A stretch of DNA of 64,000 bases from CAYFLR01 sp964343805 (GCA_964343805.1 CAYFLR010000020.1:1-64000); one strand, 5' to 3'. Shown: positions 45,990-55,855, numbered from the stretch's first letter. The notes: a model not told the origin generated them from the letters alone. Numbers and translations are program-made.

Positions 45990-46316
45990 ATGAATCGTTT
46001 TGAAGTTTTATTAGGGAACAAAGATGTGAAGAAAGTAAAAGAATTACGTTTAACACGTTTTTACAACCTAACTATGATTCGTACCAACATGGATGAAGCT
46101 TTTGAGAGAATAAAACGAAAAAAACAACTGGCTACAGTCATTCATGAGGTCCCTCAATCGAAACTTAAGATGAAGACCTTAGAGATCCTGGAGAAAACCT
46201 GTGAGGATCTTAAAAGAAAGATTGAGCTGGATTTACCCATAGATCAAGACGATGTAGACTTTGCTGTGAAGCTTGATCATATAGATACTCCAGCCCGACA
46301 AGGCACTTTTCATTAA
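45990..46316 (+). CDS. Small helical protein under probable sigma-54 control
   Basis: A 108-aa protein of unknown family. It is rich in Lys, Glu and Leu with no signal or transmembrane segment and is predicted mostly helical (LEILEKTCEDLKRKIELDL); the second half resembles a small dimeric regulatory or chaperone-like protein. The start at 45990 is preferred because GGAGA lies 5 nt upstream; ATG 45978 is an alternative. A single gene behind a -24/-12 promoter suggests response to a specific signal through an enhancer-binding activator. No function can be assigned. Confidence 0.65.
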   Translation: MNRFEVLLGNKDVKKVKELRLTRFYNLTMIRTNMDEAFERIKRKKQLATVIHEVPQSKLKMKTLEILEKTCEDLKRKIELDLPIDQDDVDFAVKLDHIDTPARQGTFH

Positions 46317-46318
46317 GA

Positions 46319-46352
46319 AAGACTAGAAATTAGAGGAACAAACCCTAGTCTT
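46319..46352. terminator. Hairpin between converging genes
   Basis: AAGACTAG (46319-46326) and CTAGTCTT (46345-46352) form a perfect 8-bp stem with an 18-nt loop, directly after the small gene's stop and before the end of the converging PPC gene. T residues are sparse; it may act in both directions. Confidence 0.4.
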
Positions 46353-46366
46353 CTTAAGTTAGAGAT

Positions 46367-47908
46367 TTAATCATCATCTCTAGAGTAGCAATAGTACCCT
46401 TCCTTTTTTAGCTTGGCCTTGGTGTAAGGAGCTTTTACGGAATAGGTATATTGATATTCGCCACCATAGCGACAGCTTCCACTGTCATTACGATTTTCTA
46501 ACACAAATTGGTAAGATCCCTTCTTTCCTTTATAGGAAACCCCTGTGATTCCTTTTTCAAAAGTTAACTGCTTAGAGGAATTACTTTTATATTCATAGTT
46601 CCAGAGGTTTAAACCTTCCTTATTTGTATCCACATCATAAAGGAGCATTTCGGGAGAATCAATGTAATGATTGACATAGAAGTCAGTTAGATCAGTTTCT
46701 CGTCCTTCAACTAGCACTCTAAGGTCTTTGGTTACAGGGTTGTATTGCCAAATTCCCATATTTTTGGAAGCGGAAAAGACAAAGGAGCCATCTTTGGTGA
46801 ATTGTTGGTATCCCCCTTTAATGCGGAGGGTCACATCCTGCTCAATATCATAGAGACATTGGTAGCTGTCAGGATCTAATACTCCATAGCGTCCATTGAA
46901 ATAAATGAATCGCTCATCTTTATTTTTGTCGATGAACCATCGGTCATTATCCACATCATCAAAATAATAAAGATCTGTGTTGCGGAGGTGCCAATCACAT
47001 TTCTCATCCATCGTGATGGGTAAATTAGTGGTGTACTGGTTTTGCATATCATTTAATAAATTATACTTTGATTGCAAAGGATGGGAATAGGCGGTGAGTT
47101 TCACTGGCTTGGGAGCCGAATAGCTGCCCTGATAGGTGACTTCGGTCTTTAGGGTATAAGAAACTGTGGAGCCTTCCCACTCACTATTTTGTACTAATAG
47201 ATCATAACTACCGGCTTTGAGATTATTATAAACCAAAGTTTCATTATCACTGATACTTTTAGCAGCAGCGATCTTTTGAGTGCTGTCATGAAGCTCAAGG
47301 TCTATGTCTCCCTCTTTGTGCTTAAATTCCGCTATCGCCTTAAGAGTCGCTCCATCTTGCACTGTCACTTTATACCAAGCTTTTGCTCTTGCCTTAAGAG
47401 ATCCTTTTTCTGGCTGATTTGTATTCACTTCATTACTGATGTTGCGGCCAGCGATGGAAATAGTAAGAGTGTAGGGTAAGGGTGGGTATTCATAATTTCG
47501 ATAACTGCTAGAGGGGCTGTCATAAATGGCGAGAACCAGCCAACCATCATCGAAAGCAGTGGTTTTTCTTGTCCAAGTTACCTTATTATCTTTGATCTTT
47601 TTTTGATAGAAAAAGCTTCCAATTCCATCGTTTTCATACCATACGAACATAGATCTTCTTAATTCAACTTCTTGTTCTGCAGGGTAGGTGAAAGTTACGG
47701 TCACTTCGTCATTGGCTTTGAGCCAAATTTTATACCAGTCTTCATCTTGGTTACTGGAAATAACCCCTTCATAGCTACCAACAGTTTCGATCACGGTAGC
47801 GGTGTCCTCATCCTCATTACCATCATTGGCAAAGAGTGGTGAGGTTAAAGTTAATAGAATAATTGGGAAAATAGAAATAAATGATAAAAACGCACGGTAA
47901 AACAACAT
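46367..47908 (-). CDS. Exported protein with two PPC-type beta domains
   Basis: A 513-aa protein with a signal peptide (SIFPIILLTLTSPLFA). Two bacterial pre-peptidase C-terminal-like domains are visible: residues about 35-155 (YEGVISSNQDEDWYKIWL ... PYTLTISIAG) and 165-265 (EKGSLKARAKAWYKVTV ... LKAGSYDLLVQN). The C-terminal half is beta-rich with several Cys and aromatic repeats (YYFDDVDNDRWFIDKN, RFIYFNGRYGVLD, MGIWQYNPVTKDLRVL), perhaps a partial propeller. PPC domains usually accompany secreted proteases, but no protease domain is present. Its ribosome site is locked in a leader hairpin (47913-47952). Confidence 0.75.
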   Translation of the reverse strand: MLFYRAFLSFISIFPIILLTLTSPLFANDGNEDEDTATVIETVGSYEGVISSNQDEDWYKIWLKANDEVTVTFTYPAEQEVELRRSMFVWYENDGIGSFFYQKKIKDNKVTWTRKTTAFDDGWLVLAIYDSPSSSYRNYEYPPLPYTLTISIAGRNISNEVNTNQPEKGSLKARAKAWYKVTVQDGATLKAIAEFKHKEGDIDLELHDSTQKIAAAKSISDNETLVYNNLKAGSYDLLVQNSEWEGSTVSYTLKTEVTYQGSYSAPKPVKLTAYSHPLQSKYNLLNDMQNQYTTNLPITMDEKCDWHLRNTDLYYFDDVDNDRWFIDKNKDERFIYFNGRYGVLDPDSYQCLYDIEQDVTLRIKGGYQQFTKDGSFVFSASKNMGIWQYNPVTKDLRVLVEGRETDLTDFYVNHYIDSPEMLLYDVDTNKEGLNLWNYEYKSNSSKQLTFEKGITGVSYKGKKGSYQFVLENRNDSGSCRYGGEYQYTYSVKAPYTKAKLKKEGYYCYSRDDD

Positions 47909-47912
47909 AGTA

Positions 47913-47952
47913 AGCCATCTCCTTTTGTTGAAAAAAATTGAAGGAGATGGCT
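47913..47952 (-). promoter_or_regulatory. Leader hairpin that sequesters the ribosome-binding site
   Basis: A perfect 12-bp stem pairs AGCCATCTCCTT with AAGGAGATGGCT, 16-nt T-rich loop, just before the PPC-protein start (47908, minus strand). The Shine-Dalgarno AAGGAG of that gene is entirely inside the stem, so translation should need melting, a ligand or a protein. It could partly also end the upstream transcript, but the T-run is in the loop, not after the stem. Confidence 0.6.
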
Positions 47953-47998
47953 AACATATGGTTTGGTAGCTGTCAACTTATATTTTATAAAATACCAG

Positions 47999-50206
47999 TT
48001 AATTTTTGCGAGTCTTTAATCTTAGGCTAAGTAATCCAACAAAGATAAGTAATAAGGATAAGCTACTTCCATTTGCATTACTACCAATGGAGCAGCCTGA
48101 ATCTTTCATAGGAACTCGTTTGCCTTGAGCAACAGAGGTAATTCGGGGAGTAGATGGGTTGGGTTTAGCTTTTCCAGGGCGTTTTGAAGGATCACTTACT
48201 TGGGGTTTTGCCGGTTGAGTGGTTCCTGGTTTTAAAGAGCTTGGGTATTTTGATCCATCAGGAGTTCCCGCTCCTTGAACCTCAGTCGTAGGGGGAGTTT
48301 TTCCATCAGATGTTTCTTTGGGTTTATCAGGGGTTGAATCGGGAGTTGTAGTAGGAGTTCCACTGGTTGAAGGCTTATCAGATTTTGGTGTGGTGGTATT
48401 TCCAGTATCCACTGCGGATTTATCAGTTTGCGATTTTCCTGTTTCTCCAGTAAGGGTTTTTTGAACTTCTGGCTTGGTGGTGTCACTTTGATTGTCATTG
48501 CCATTGGAGTTATTATTTGATTCTTCGGTGTCTGTTTCGGTTTCCACATCTGGGCTCTCAGTATTGACTGTAGCGGTGGTGAGCAATAATTTAAATATAC
48601 TCTGATTTTCACTATCGGTTTCAGGAGTGGAGTCTTTCAGCTGTTTTATTTGGGTTCTAACCAAGGAGGATGGTAAAACCACATCGTCTCCCTCTTCATC
48701 AAATGGAGCTATTTGAAAGCTAAAGGCATGGACATTCTTGATAGTGGGATCAAATATGAGACCCTGCAAAATGGCATTAGGGTTATCAGTGGGTTGAACG
48801 GCTTTATAAAGTAATAAACCAGCTCCATCCAGATCGATATCTACTTCAAAGCCTTGATCTGTTGCTACTAAAAAGTTGTCCAGAGCAACTTGGTATTCAC
48901 CGGCCACGAATAGTTTTCCGTAAGGGAGAGAATAGGTCTGATCAATTCCGTTCTCATCAAAGCGAATTTCCTTCTTTTTATTCCGAGGGGCGAAGTACTG
49001 AAGTTGAGTTTGATGCAAAGTATCTGCTTTGGCCACGTCCTTTCCTAATAAATGAATAGGAAAGAGGTTTTTCGACTCCGCTTGCAGAGCACTTTTTTCG
49101 ATAGACAAAATGACATAGGAGCGAACGATCTTCTGTTCATTAGAACCATAATAACCGATGGTATGAAGTTTAATATCTTGATTACTGAGGGGAACAGCTG
49201 GTTGGTTATAGTAAAGGTTGGGAACATTCTCTACACCACAAAGGGCAGTAAGACTTTGATGCTTTTCTTCAGTCACTAAGAACGCCTGATTTTCTTTACT
49301 AGGATTCGTTTCCTCAAATACTTCATTAAAGGCAGGGCAGACTCCCGCGAGAAAGATACCCGAGGTCATAATGTAAAGGTGCGTTTCGCTAGAGGGAAGC
49401 ACGTAACCTAAGAATGCATTAGGATAGGTCACCTTGGTCTCACTGTCCATTTCAACGGTTTTGTTTTGATGATTCCAATCCATGAGCCAATGGGCTCCTA
49501 GCCAAGATTTTTTACTGTCGATGCGAGCACTGGCATTCAGAGATTGGGTATAGGCTAGAATTCGATCCTTTATCTCCGCTTCGTTGTCCACGGTGACGAC
49601 CGCCTCCACAAAATCCTTTTCACTATTCATACGAATAATGATTTTATCTAACTCTTCCATGTGAGAAGCTGGGTGAAAAGCATTGCTATTGGAGTTTTGA
49701 ATAGAGAGTGCGCCTGCTTCGAGGATAAAACTATCAGCTAGTTCGGCTAGTTTAACCAGTCTGTCATAGTAAGCATTGAGGTCTTCACCTGTAAGGAGGA
49801 TACCCCCATTCATATTTTCCATGATGGGTGCCAAAAGAGCACAGGATTTAGTAAGGGCATTCACCTCTTTATCATAGGTACAAAGAGCCTCCATCTGTTT
49901 GAGGAGGACATCATGAATGATTGAGAGTCTTGAAATAGCTCCTTCTTGCTCGTAGATTTCATGGGTCCAAGCGGCTTTTTGAGGTAAAATTCCTGCTGTG
50001 GGTTTGGCTTGAAATAAAATCATACCGCGTTCTAACTTAACAGCATAGCTTTCTTCTCCAACGGTGCGTCCCTCGCCTGTAATGTTTTTAGTGCTGTTAT
50101 CGTTTTCTGAGCAGGCCCAAGTGAGGATAAGGGTTGTAAGAATTAAGAATAATAGTTTGCTCCCAGATACTAATTTTTCTTGCTTGGGGGAGTGACTTAA
50201 ATGCAT
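47999..50206 (-). CDS. Large lipoprotein with Thr/Pro-rich stalk and C-terminal Cys-tag
   Basis: A 735-aa lipoprotein (start at 50206 after AGGAGAAGCT; signal KLLFLILTTLILTWAC). Residues about 30-520 are globular with scattered Cys. Then comes a stalk of about 170 residues rich in Thr, Pro, Ser, Lys and Asp. The C terminus is a tag: KDSGCSIG, then a hydrophobic stretch (LSLLLIFVGLLSL), then basic RLKTRKN. That three-part layout resembles sorting tags such as MYXO-CTERM or JDVT-CTERM. The same GCSIG element is in the second large lipoprotein nearby. Function unknown. Confidence 0.7.
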   Translation of the reverse strand: MHLSHSPKQEKLVSGSKLLFLILTTLILTWACSENDNSTKNITGEGRTVGEESYAVKLERGMILFQAKPTAGILPQKAAWTHEIYEQEGAISRLSIIHDVLLKQMEALCTYDKEVNALTKSCALLAPIMENMNGGILLTGEDLNAYYDRLVKLAELADSFILEAGALSIQNSNSNAFHPASHMEELDKIIIRMNSEKDFVEAVVTVDNEAEIKDRILAYTQSLNASARIDSKKSWLGAHWLMDWNHQNKTVEMDSETKVTYPNAFLGYVLPSSETHLYIMTSGIFLAGVCPAFNEVFEETNPSKENQAFLVTEEKHQSLTALCGVENVPNLYYNQPAVPLSNQDIKLHTIGYYGSNEQKIVRSYVILSIEKSALQAESKNLFPIHLLGKDVAKADTLHQTQLQYFAPRNKKKEIRFDENGIDQTYSLPYGKLFVAGEYQVALDNFLVATDQGFEVDIDLDGAGLLLYKAVQPTDNPNAILQGLIFDPTIKNVHAFSFQIAPFDEEGDDVVLPSSLVRTQIKQLKDSTPETDSENQSIFKLLLTTATVNTESPDVETETDTEESNNNSNGNDNQSDTTKPEVQKTLTGETGKSQTDKSAVDTGNTTTPKSDKPSTSGTPTTTPDSTPDKPKETSDGKTPPTTEVQGAGTPDGSKYPSSLKPGTTQPAKPQVSDPSKRPGKAKPNPSTPRITSVAQGKRVPMKDSGCSIGSNANGSSLSLLLIFVGLLSLRLKTRKN

Positions 50207-50326
50207 AGCTTCTCCTATTCTCGATTGAAGCAAAGTTCAAAGTTCCTAACACCTCGTTTTCTGCAGAGAGGTTCGTTTGCACAATGTATCGGTTTTCGTC
50301 CCAAAAAACTTAAGCATTTTTTTATA

Positions 50327-50340
50327 ATTTTGGTCAAAAT
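50327..50340. promoter_or_regulatory. Palindrome in a divergent promoter region
   Basis: ATTTTGGTCAAAAT (50327-50340) has 6-bp perfect arms ATTTTG/CAAAAT around GT, in the 194-bp region between the divergent lipoprotein and the small Cys protein gene. It could be a regulator site; no regulator is identified. Confidence 0.3.
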
Positions 50341-50400
50341 CTAGCTTTTTTTTTGAAAATCACTCATAATTAAGGAAAGAAAGGAGCTGATAATTTAGCT

Positions 50401-50616
50401 ATGAATCAAATTAACTGTATGAAATGTAAGCACTTTCAGATGACTTATGATGCAGCTGCGCCCTATGGCTGTGCTTATTTTAAATTTAAATCCAAACAGA
50501 CTCCATCTCTTTGGGTGATGCAGTCTTCTGGTAAAAAATGTCAAGCATATGCTTCCAAGGAGGTACCCAGCGCTTCCATTCCTAATTCCAAAAGGAAATT
50601 ATCTAAATTTGCTTAG
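50401..50616 (+). CDS. Small conserved Cys-rich protein (probable metal-binding)
   Basis: A 71-aa protein with the pattern NCMKCKHFQMTYDAAAPYGC, then SSGKKCQAY. The CxxC-x15-C-x20-C spacing and the aromatic residues match a widespread small proteobacterial family that is often labelled, without support, as uracil-DNA glycosylase. Four Cys suggest zinc or an Fe-S cluster; function unknown. A strong AAAGGAG lies about 15 nt upstream, farther than usual. Its 3' end overlaps the converging gene by 18 bp. Confidence 0.75.
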   Translation: MNQINCMKCKHFQMTYDAAAPYGCAYFKFKSKQTPSLWVMQSSGKKCQAYASKEVPSASIPNSKRKLSKFA

Positions 50617-51899
50617 CTGACTCTTTAATATGGCATAGGGCAGGATGAAGTCGATACCTGGGTACTGCTCTTCACAGGCCTTTGAACTTACCTTTTTGCC
50701 ATTTTCAGTAAATACATGGGGGGTGCGATCCCATCTCATGATGGAGTGGTTCCAGCCTTTACTCTTTTTCCATGAGTTGGGTAAGTAGTTTTGGGGAGCG
50801 GTGGCCAGCACTTCTAAATAACTAGCTAAGATAGGGATTTGATAGTGGGTGTAGCCTAAACTGGCAATCAATACATTTTGGTGATAGGAAATGGTCTCTT
50901 CAGGAAAGGAGGCTTTAAATAGCCTGATGGCCTGGGAGCTTTCTAGATTGGGATCCTCTCCCATCCAGGCCAAAGTGATGGCAAATAAAATATAGGTAAA
51001 GTAGTTACATTTAACAAACTCGGGCATTTGCTTATGACATCGCATATTGATGGTGGAGTTGAAAATATTGCTAGAAATAAAATAACGATGCCGGAAAAAT
51101 TCGATTTCTTTGGCTGGTAATAACTCTTCAGGTTTTTCATCGGTTAAATGAGCGAGTACTATGAGAAAGGGATAGGCGAGGTAGATAGGTCCTCCAACGA
51201 TATCTGCTTGACCACCTCTGGCGGTTACCTTTCCATCAAAGGGTCTTTTTAAAACGAAATTATTAAAAATCATATACGAAAGTATCCGTTTGGCTATTTG
51301 GCTCACCTTCTGTTTTATATTTACATTTTGGGAACTTACGTATTTTTTCACCATATACAAACCATAGAGGATGGTGGTGTATTGATCCTGACTGGGTTCA
51401 ATATTTCGGTGTTTATTTCCTAATAATTCATAATCTTCAAACCCTTGACCCACATCGGCTCGGATGATGTAGCCTGAGGGGGGAAAGGCTTCAATTTGAT
51501 TGTGCAAATCTTGATAGAGGGGATCTCTACTTTGGTTTTTATTTTCAAGGATTTTTTTGGCAAGTTGATAGCTACTATAGGAATGATACCGACTGAGGCG
51601 GACGAGAGTGTTTAAGATTTCATCAATCGTTTTTATGATGAACTTCTTTTGCGGCGGGGCTCTCTCTTCATGGAACCAAAAGGCGAGGCTAGCCAAATAG
51701 AGTCCGGTGTAAAAAGTCGCATCAGGATAGGAGTATCCATCAAAATGATCTTGGCAGGGCTCCTTATAACCGGATTCTTTAGAATAGAGCCTTTCACTCA
51801 CAATTCCATATCGGTAATTCGTTTCATGCAGCTCTTTTATATAGAAGTTAAACTGATCTTTTGAAGGGAGTAGCTCAGTGAGCGGTTTTGCTTTGCTCG
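50599..51899 (-). CDS. Helical (alpha/alpha-barrel-like) protein, 5' end in assembly gap
   Basis: At least 433 aa, open right up to the N-run. The helical repeats with DATFYTGLYLASLAFWF, QDQYTTILYGLYMV and GQADIVGGPIYLAYPFL recall alpha/alpha-toroid glycoside-hydrolase-like folds, but no known catalytic signature is identified. A GTG at 51801 is a poor start because open, natural-looking sequence (SKAKPLTELLPSKDQF) continues upstream. If the 10 Ns are ignored, the frame joins to a typical lipoprotein signal (LLASLMLLAMTSC), suggesting a lipoprotein starting near 52012, or a fusion with the gene upstream. Family unknown. Confidence 0.6.
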
Positions 51900-51909
51900 N
51901 NNNNNNNNN
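51900..51909. other. Assembly gap (10 N)
   Basis: Ten Ns between two large minus-strand frames. Deleting them makes one continuous frame, so the true gap is zero or a multiple of three and the stop just beyond is an artefact of the placeholder length. Confidence 0.95.
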
Positions 51910-54900
51910 TGATACTGGCTAACTTACTCTTATTGCTGCTCTTACAACTTGTCATGGCAAGTAGCATTAAACTGGCTAAGAGAGGAATGGGAAATTTAAA
52001 GATGATGAGCATAAGGAGTGGGGCCGCTAAAATTAGCAAATGAAGCCCGCCCATTCTATCTTGACTTTCAGAACTGGTTCCAATTGAGCAACCATCTTTA
52101 GGAGCTCTTCGGGTGCGAGTGGGCACCGATCCGGGTTGACCCGGTCCAATAATCCGGCCTTCACTATCCACCTGTGTTGGCTTACTATAATCGTAGGGGT
52201 CCGTATATCCTACACCTTGTTTGCGGGTGGCGGAGGGTGTGCTGCCCTGTGCCGTAGTTGCCAAGGTACCTGATTGAGACTCTTGATAAATTTGTTGGTC
52301 TAGATTGTCTTGAGTTTGTTCACGCGATTTTAAGATACTCATTCGCTCTTCCACCGCCGCTTTGTCATCGGGGTTGGTGGTGGGTTCGTAAATAGTTGGG
52401 CTGCCCGATTCACTGGTGTAGGTGCCGGTTTTAGAACCTGTAGAAGTGTTGCCTGTTGTGGGTTTAGGGCCCCCTGTTTGAGTATTTGGATTGTAGTTAG
52501 AACGACCTTCAGACAAAGTATAATGATCGGGCATAAACTCTAAAGTGTGATCATTGCGATTAATAACAGAGCTTCCCCAGACCGATTTAAAAAAGTCATT
52601 TCTCTTACTAATTAAATCATCCTGTGAGCTTCCTCTTTCCACATAAGAGTCAGGAGACTGGGGTACTATTCGAGACTGAAAGATTTGGGCCATACTGAGA
52701 TATTGCTTGAGGGATTCAGGGATCTCCTCACAAGGGTGTTCAGAAACGGTTTCGCAATGACTGGCTTTATCTTCCAGTGACTGCATAAAAACACCAAATG
52801 ATTCAGGGGTTGTGGGTTGAAAATCCATATCTTTGAGATGGAAGTGGCGGCTGATATAGTAACCAAAAATATTATTACACAGCTCTTTACGATGCACTAG
52901 CCCTTGATTTTGATCATTGAAACAGAGTTCGGTGAAATTTTGCAAGAGAGCATGAACATCAATATAGCCACCATTTTTTGCTAAATCATCAGGACTTTCA
53001 AAATAATGGTATCTGGATATATCAGTTTTGATAGTGGATACATTAAATTTGAGACCTGCAATGGATCCAGAAGGTTGATGAACTAAAGGACCGGTTAATT
53101 GATAGCCGCCATTGCAATTAAAACTGGTGGGGATATTGCTTTTCGCATCCACATTTTCAAACTGGCAAGTTCCATCGGAAATAACCAGTGAGTCAATTTC
53201 TTTTACATAGCGATCAAATTTAAACTTATCACCCGGATAAAACTGCAGGGTCATTGGAGTAAAGAAAAGGGGATAGGGAGTGCCAAAGGGAAGATTTTTA
53301 CTGCCCGGTCCACTGTTTTCGAGGAAATGGGCGATTTTATAACTTCCTAAACTGCCATCGTGACCAAAAATATTTTCAGGCTTTTGATTGAGTTTTTGCA
53401 AGGTGGCATAGGGTGGCAATAGGTTCATGCCGATATCATAGACTGGAAATCCACCCTTAGGAGTGAAAAATCCTTCTGGGAATTGGATATTGAGTTCCAC
53501 TACCACATAGCTACCAATATTAAACTTAGAAAGAACCAATCCTAAGGCGAGAATTCGATTGAATTTCACTTCAATTTCTTTCTTATGGTCGGTGATAATA
53601 TCAATATCAAATTCAATGGGTAAACCATCATTGTTTTGACAAATGAGGTTATCTACCGGAAGCAGTTGGTTGGTTAAAGCTCCGCGATCTTTACTGCTAT
53701 TTAGTACTTTTAATACTTCATTTTTAAAATTCCATTTGCAATGTGAGAGTAGGAAGTCGAGTGGCATAAGGGCATAGTAATCTAAGGGCTCATTAGGATC
53801 GGTTTTTTCGTGCAGACTATCAACAATATAGGCAAAGGTGCTGTTGGATTTTCTTTTTAGCATATTGTAGCGCCATTTATAAAGAGCGCTGGGATTATCC
53901 TCTTCTGGCGCAGCTTCGATCACGCTTAAAGCATACAGCTCTTTGAGAGAGGCAAATGGGTCGCTGACCTTGTCTAAGAGTTGATCTAACTTAGTTAGAT
54001 GGCTACAAGAGAAAGAAAAACCAAAATAAGGTCGGTTGGAAATATCCTTTAAACCCAAATCAGATGAAATTTTTCCCTGATCCATTTTGGGATGTACAAT
54101 CTTGATCCATCTGGCCATGTCATGCAAGATTCTCTTTTCTTCAGTTAACAGAATGTCACCCACTGCACTGAATTCATTTCCGGTGAGATCAATGGTCCAT
54201 TTGGGGCGAGGATTAGCAGAAACATTCTGTCTGAAAATGGAAAGTCGGCAGATGTCCTTGGCCTTCTCTGCCGATTGACCGTTGGTAGTCATAATTTCTA
54301 TACAGGCAGCTAGAGGGGTGGACTTTTTATCATTGGTTATTTTGATAATGTCCTTATGGATGGGGATAATAAACTTGTTAAAGATTTCGGCTGCATAGCT
54401 GGGGGATTGATCATCGCCTGACCCACAAACTTGGTATCTAATATCTGTCATCACTACCGCTAAGGAGTCCCCAAAGTTTTCATCCTTACGAAAAGACTGA
54501 TCAATGAGCAGGAGGTAAACTTTCTCTAACTCATTTTCTAAGGTATTGGCATCCGCCTTTTCCCTTTTGTTGATCTCTTTCAGCATGTTGTTAAGTTTTT
54601 CCAGATTCTCGGATGAAATACCGGGTTCTGCAATATCATGACTGACAGTGCGCTGCCCATCCAGGCGCATTTGAGCTAGATCAGTTCCTGTATTGGTGAG
54701 ACTTTCGAGTAGTGATATTTCAATCACATAGGACTTCGCAATGGCATATTCATCGGGGTCTGTGAACTGTTCTGCAATGCTATGCTTTTCATCAAAGTCA
54801 AGATCGTTAATCTGGCCAAAGGTGATGTGGGAAACATGAGGCTTTTCTTTTAAAACATTGGCTGACCAAACTGGAGTATGATCGAGTGATAATCTTATGT

Positions 54901-55516
54901 AATAGATTCCATCCTCTCCATACTCTTCTATTTCTGCTAATGCTTCGGCTTGTCCACCAGCTTTTAGCTGTTCCATTTCTGCTTTTGTGTATTTAGGGTA
55001 CTGATGATGATTTGCCAACCAACAGTGGGAATAACCTAAGCTATAGGCCTCTTGAATTTGTTCACAGGCATGGATTAGGAGGCTAAAACACCCTGCACTA
55101 TATCTGGTGGGAGTAAAACCCTCTACTTCGTAACAGCCCTCTTTGTATTCATGATCTGTTTGAAGGAGCTCTTTGAATTTCTCCTCCACCGGCTTCATCA
55201 TGGGCTTATAAATTTTCTCAAAGATGAGTTCCATAAGAGTGGCATCTTGACTCGGATCGGCTAAGCTTTTTATTCCTATGGTGTTTGGACTAGAGATAAT
55301 AGATGGGCTGACAATGGCCGGACCCATTTTAGCTGAGACAATGGCAGTGGAATTCATCAATCTTTGGTGCGCGGGCTCTAAATGGAGCGGGCTAAGGAGT
55401 CCTGCATGTTCACTCGGTCCCATATCGGTAGATTGGGTGTCACTTTCCTCGTCGGCACAATAGCTCAAAGTGACTAAGCTAACAATTAATGTAAGATATC
55501 GAAACCATTGAAACAT
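51910..55516 (-). CDS. Very large lipoprotein with Cys-tag near its C terminus
   Basis: About 1,200 aa. The start is a lipoprotein signal (LTLIVSLVTLSYC). A long globular region (to about residue 1030) contains many Cys and beta-rich stretches with no family recognised. A low-complexity Gly/Thr/Ser/Pro stalk follows (about 1040-1140). Then comes KDGCSIG and a hydrophobic stretch LLILAAPLLMLIIFKF, the same tag as in the lipoprotein at 47999. The frame then runs straight on into what looks like a second lipoprotein signal (PLLASLMLLAMTSC) and into the gap, so the true end is uncertain: the tag should normally be terminal. A frameshift or indel near 52000 may be hiding the stop. Confidence 0.65.
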
Positions 55517-55675
55517 TTGTAAAGTTCCATTTTTAATTGGTGATGGATCAGTCTCGTTTGAACTTATCGGTTGGCAAGGAATAAACTTGAAGAAATAGTA
55601 AAAAAAGATGAATAATATAGTGTTATTAAGTTGTTGAGGGTGGTGGAAAGTGGTGGTTCATGAAAATCTCTCTGT

Positions 55676-55855
55676 AGAGTCCCCCAAATGCCGACGATAG
55701 ATTATCGTGGGCCGTTCGCGGTCAAAACAAGGTCAAAAGTGTCCGCCAATTGGCGACGATAGATTATCGTGAGCTATTCGCGGACAAAATAGGGGCAAAA
55801 GTGTTTGCGAAATGGCGACGATAGATTATCGTGGGGCCTTCGCGGACAAATCTTA
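55676..55855. repeat. Three 62-bp tandem repeats with conserved hairpin
   Basis: The core CGACGATAGATTATCGTG recurs exactly at a 62-bp period (core segments beginning near 55690, 55752 and 55814). TTCGCGG and CAAAA are also conserved, and the between-core sequence is similar between copies, so these are degenerate tandem repeats, not CRISPR spacers. The core can fold as CGATA-GAT-TATCG, and copy 2 also has the palindrome CGCCAATTGGCG. No gene lies in the 451-bp interval (55517-55967) that holds them. Confidence 0.85.

Noticed and set aside
55676..55855. Possible CRISPR array
   Set aside because: The units are 62 bp with similar sequence between the cores, so there are no distinct spacers; only three copies exist and no cas gene is present.
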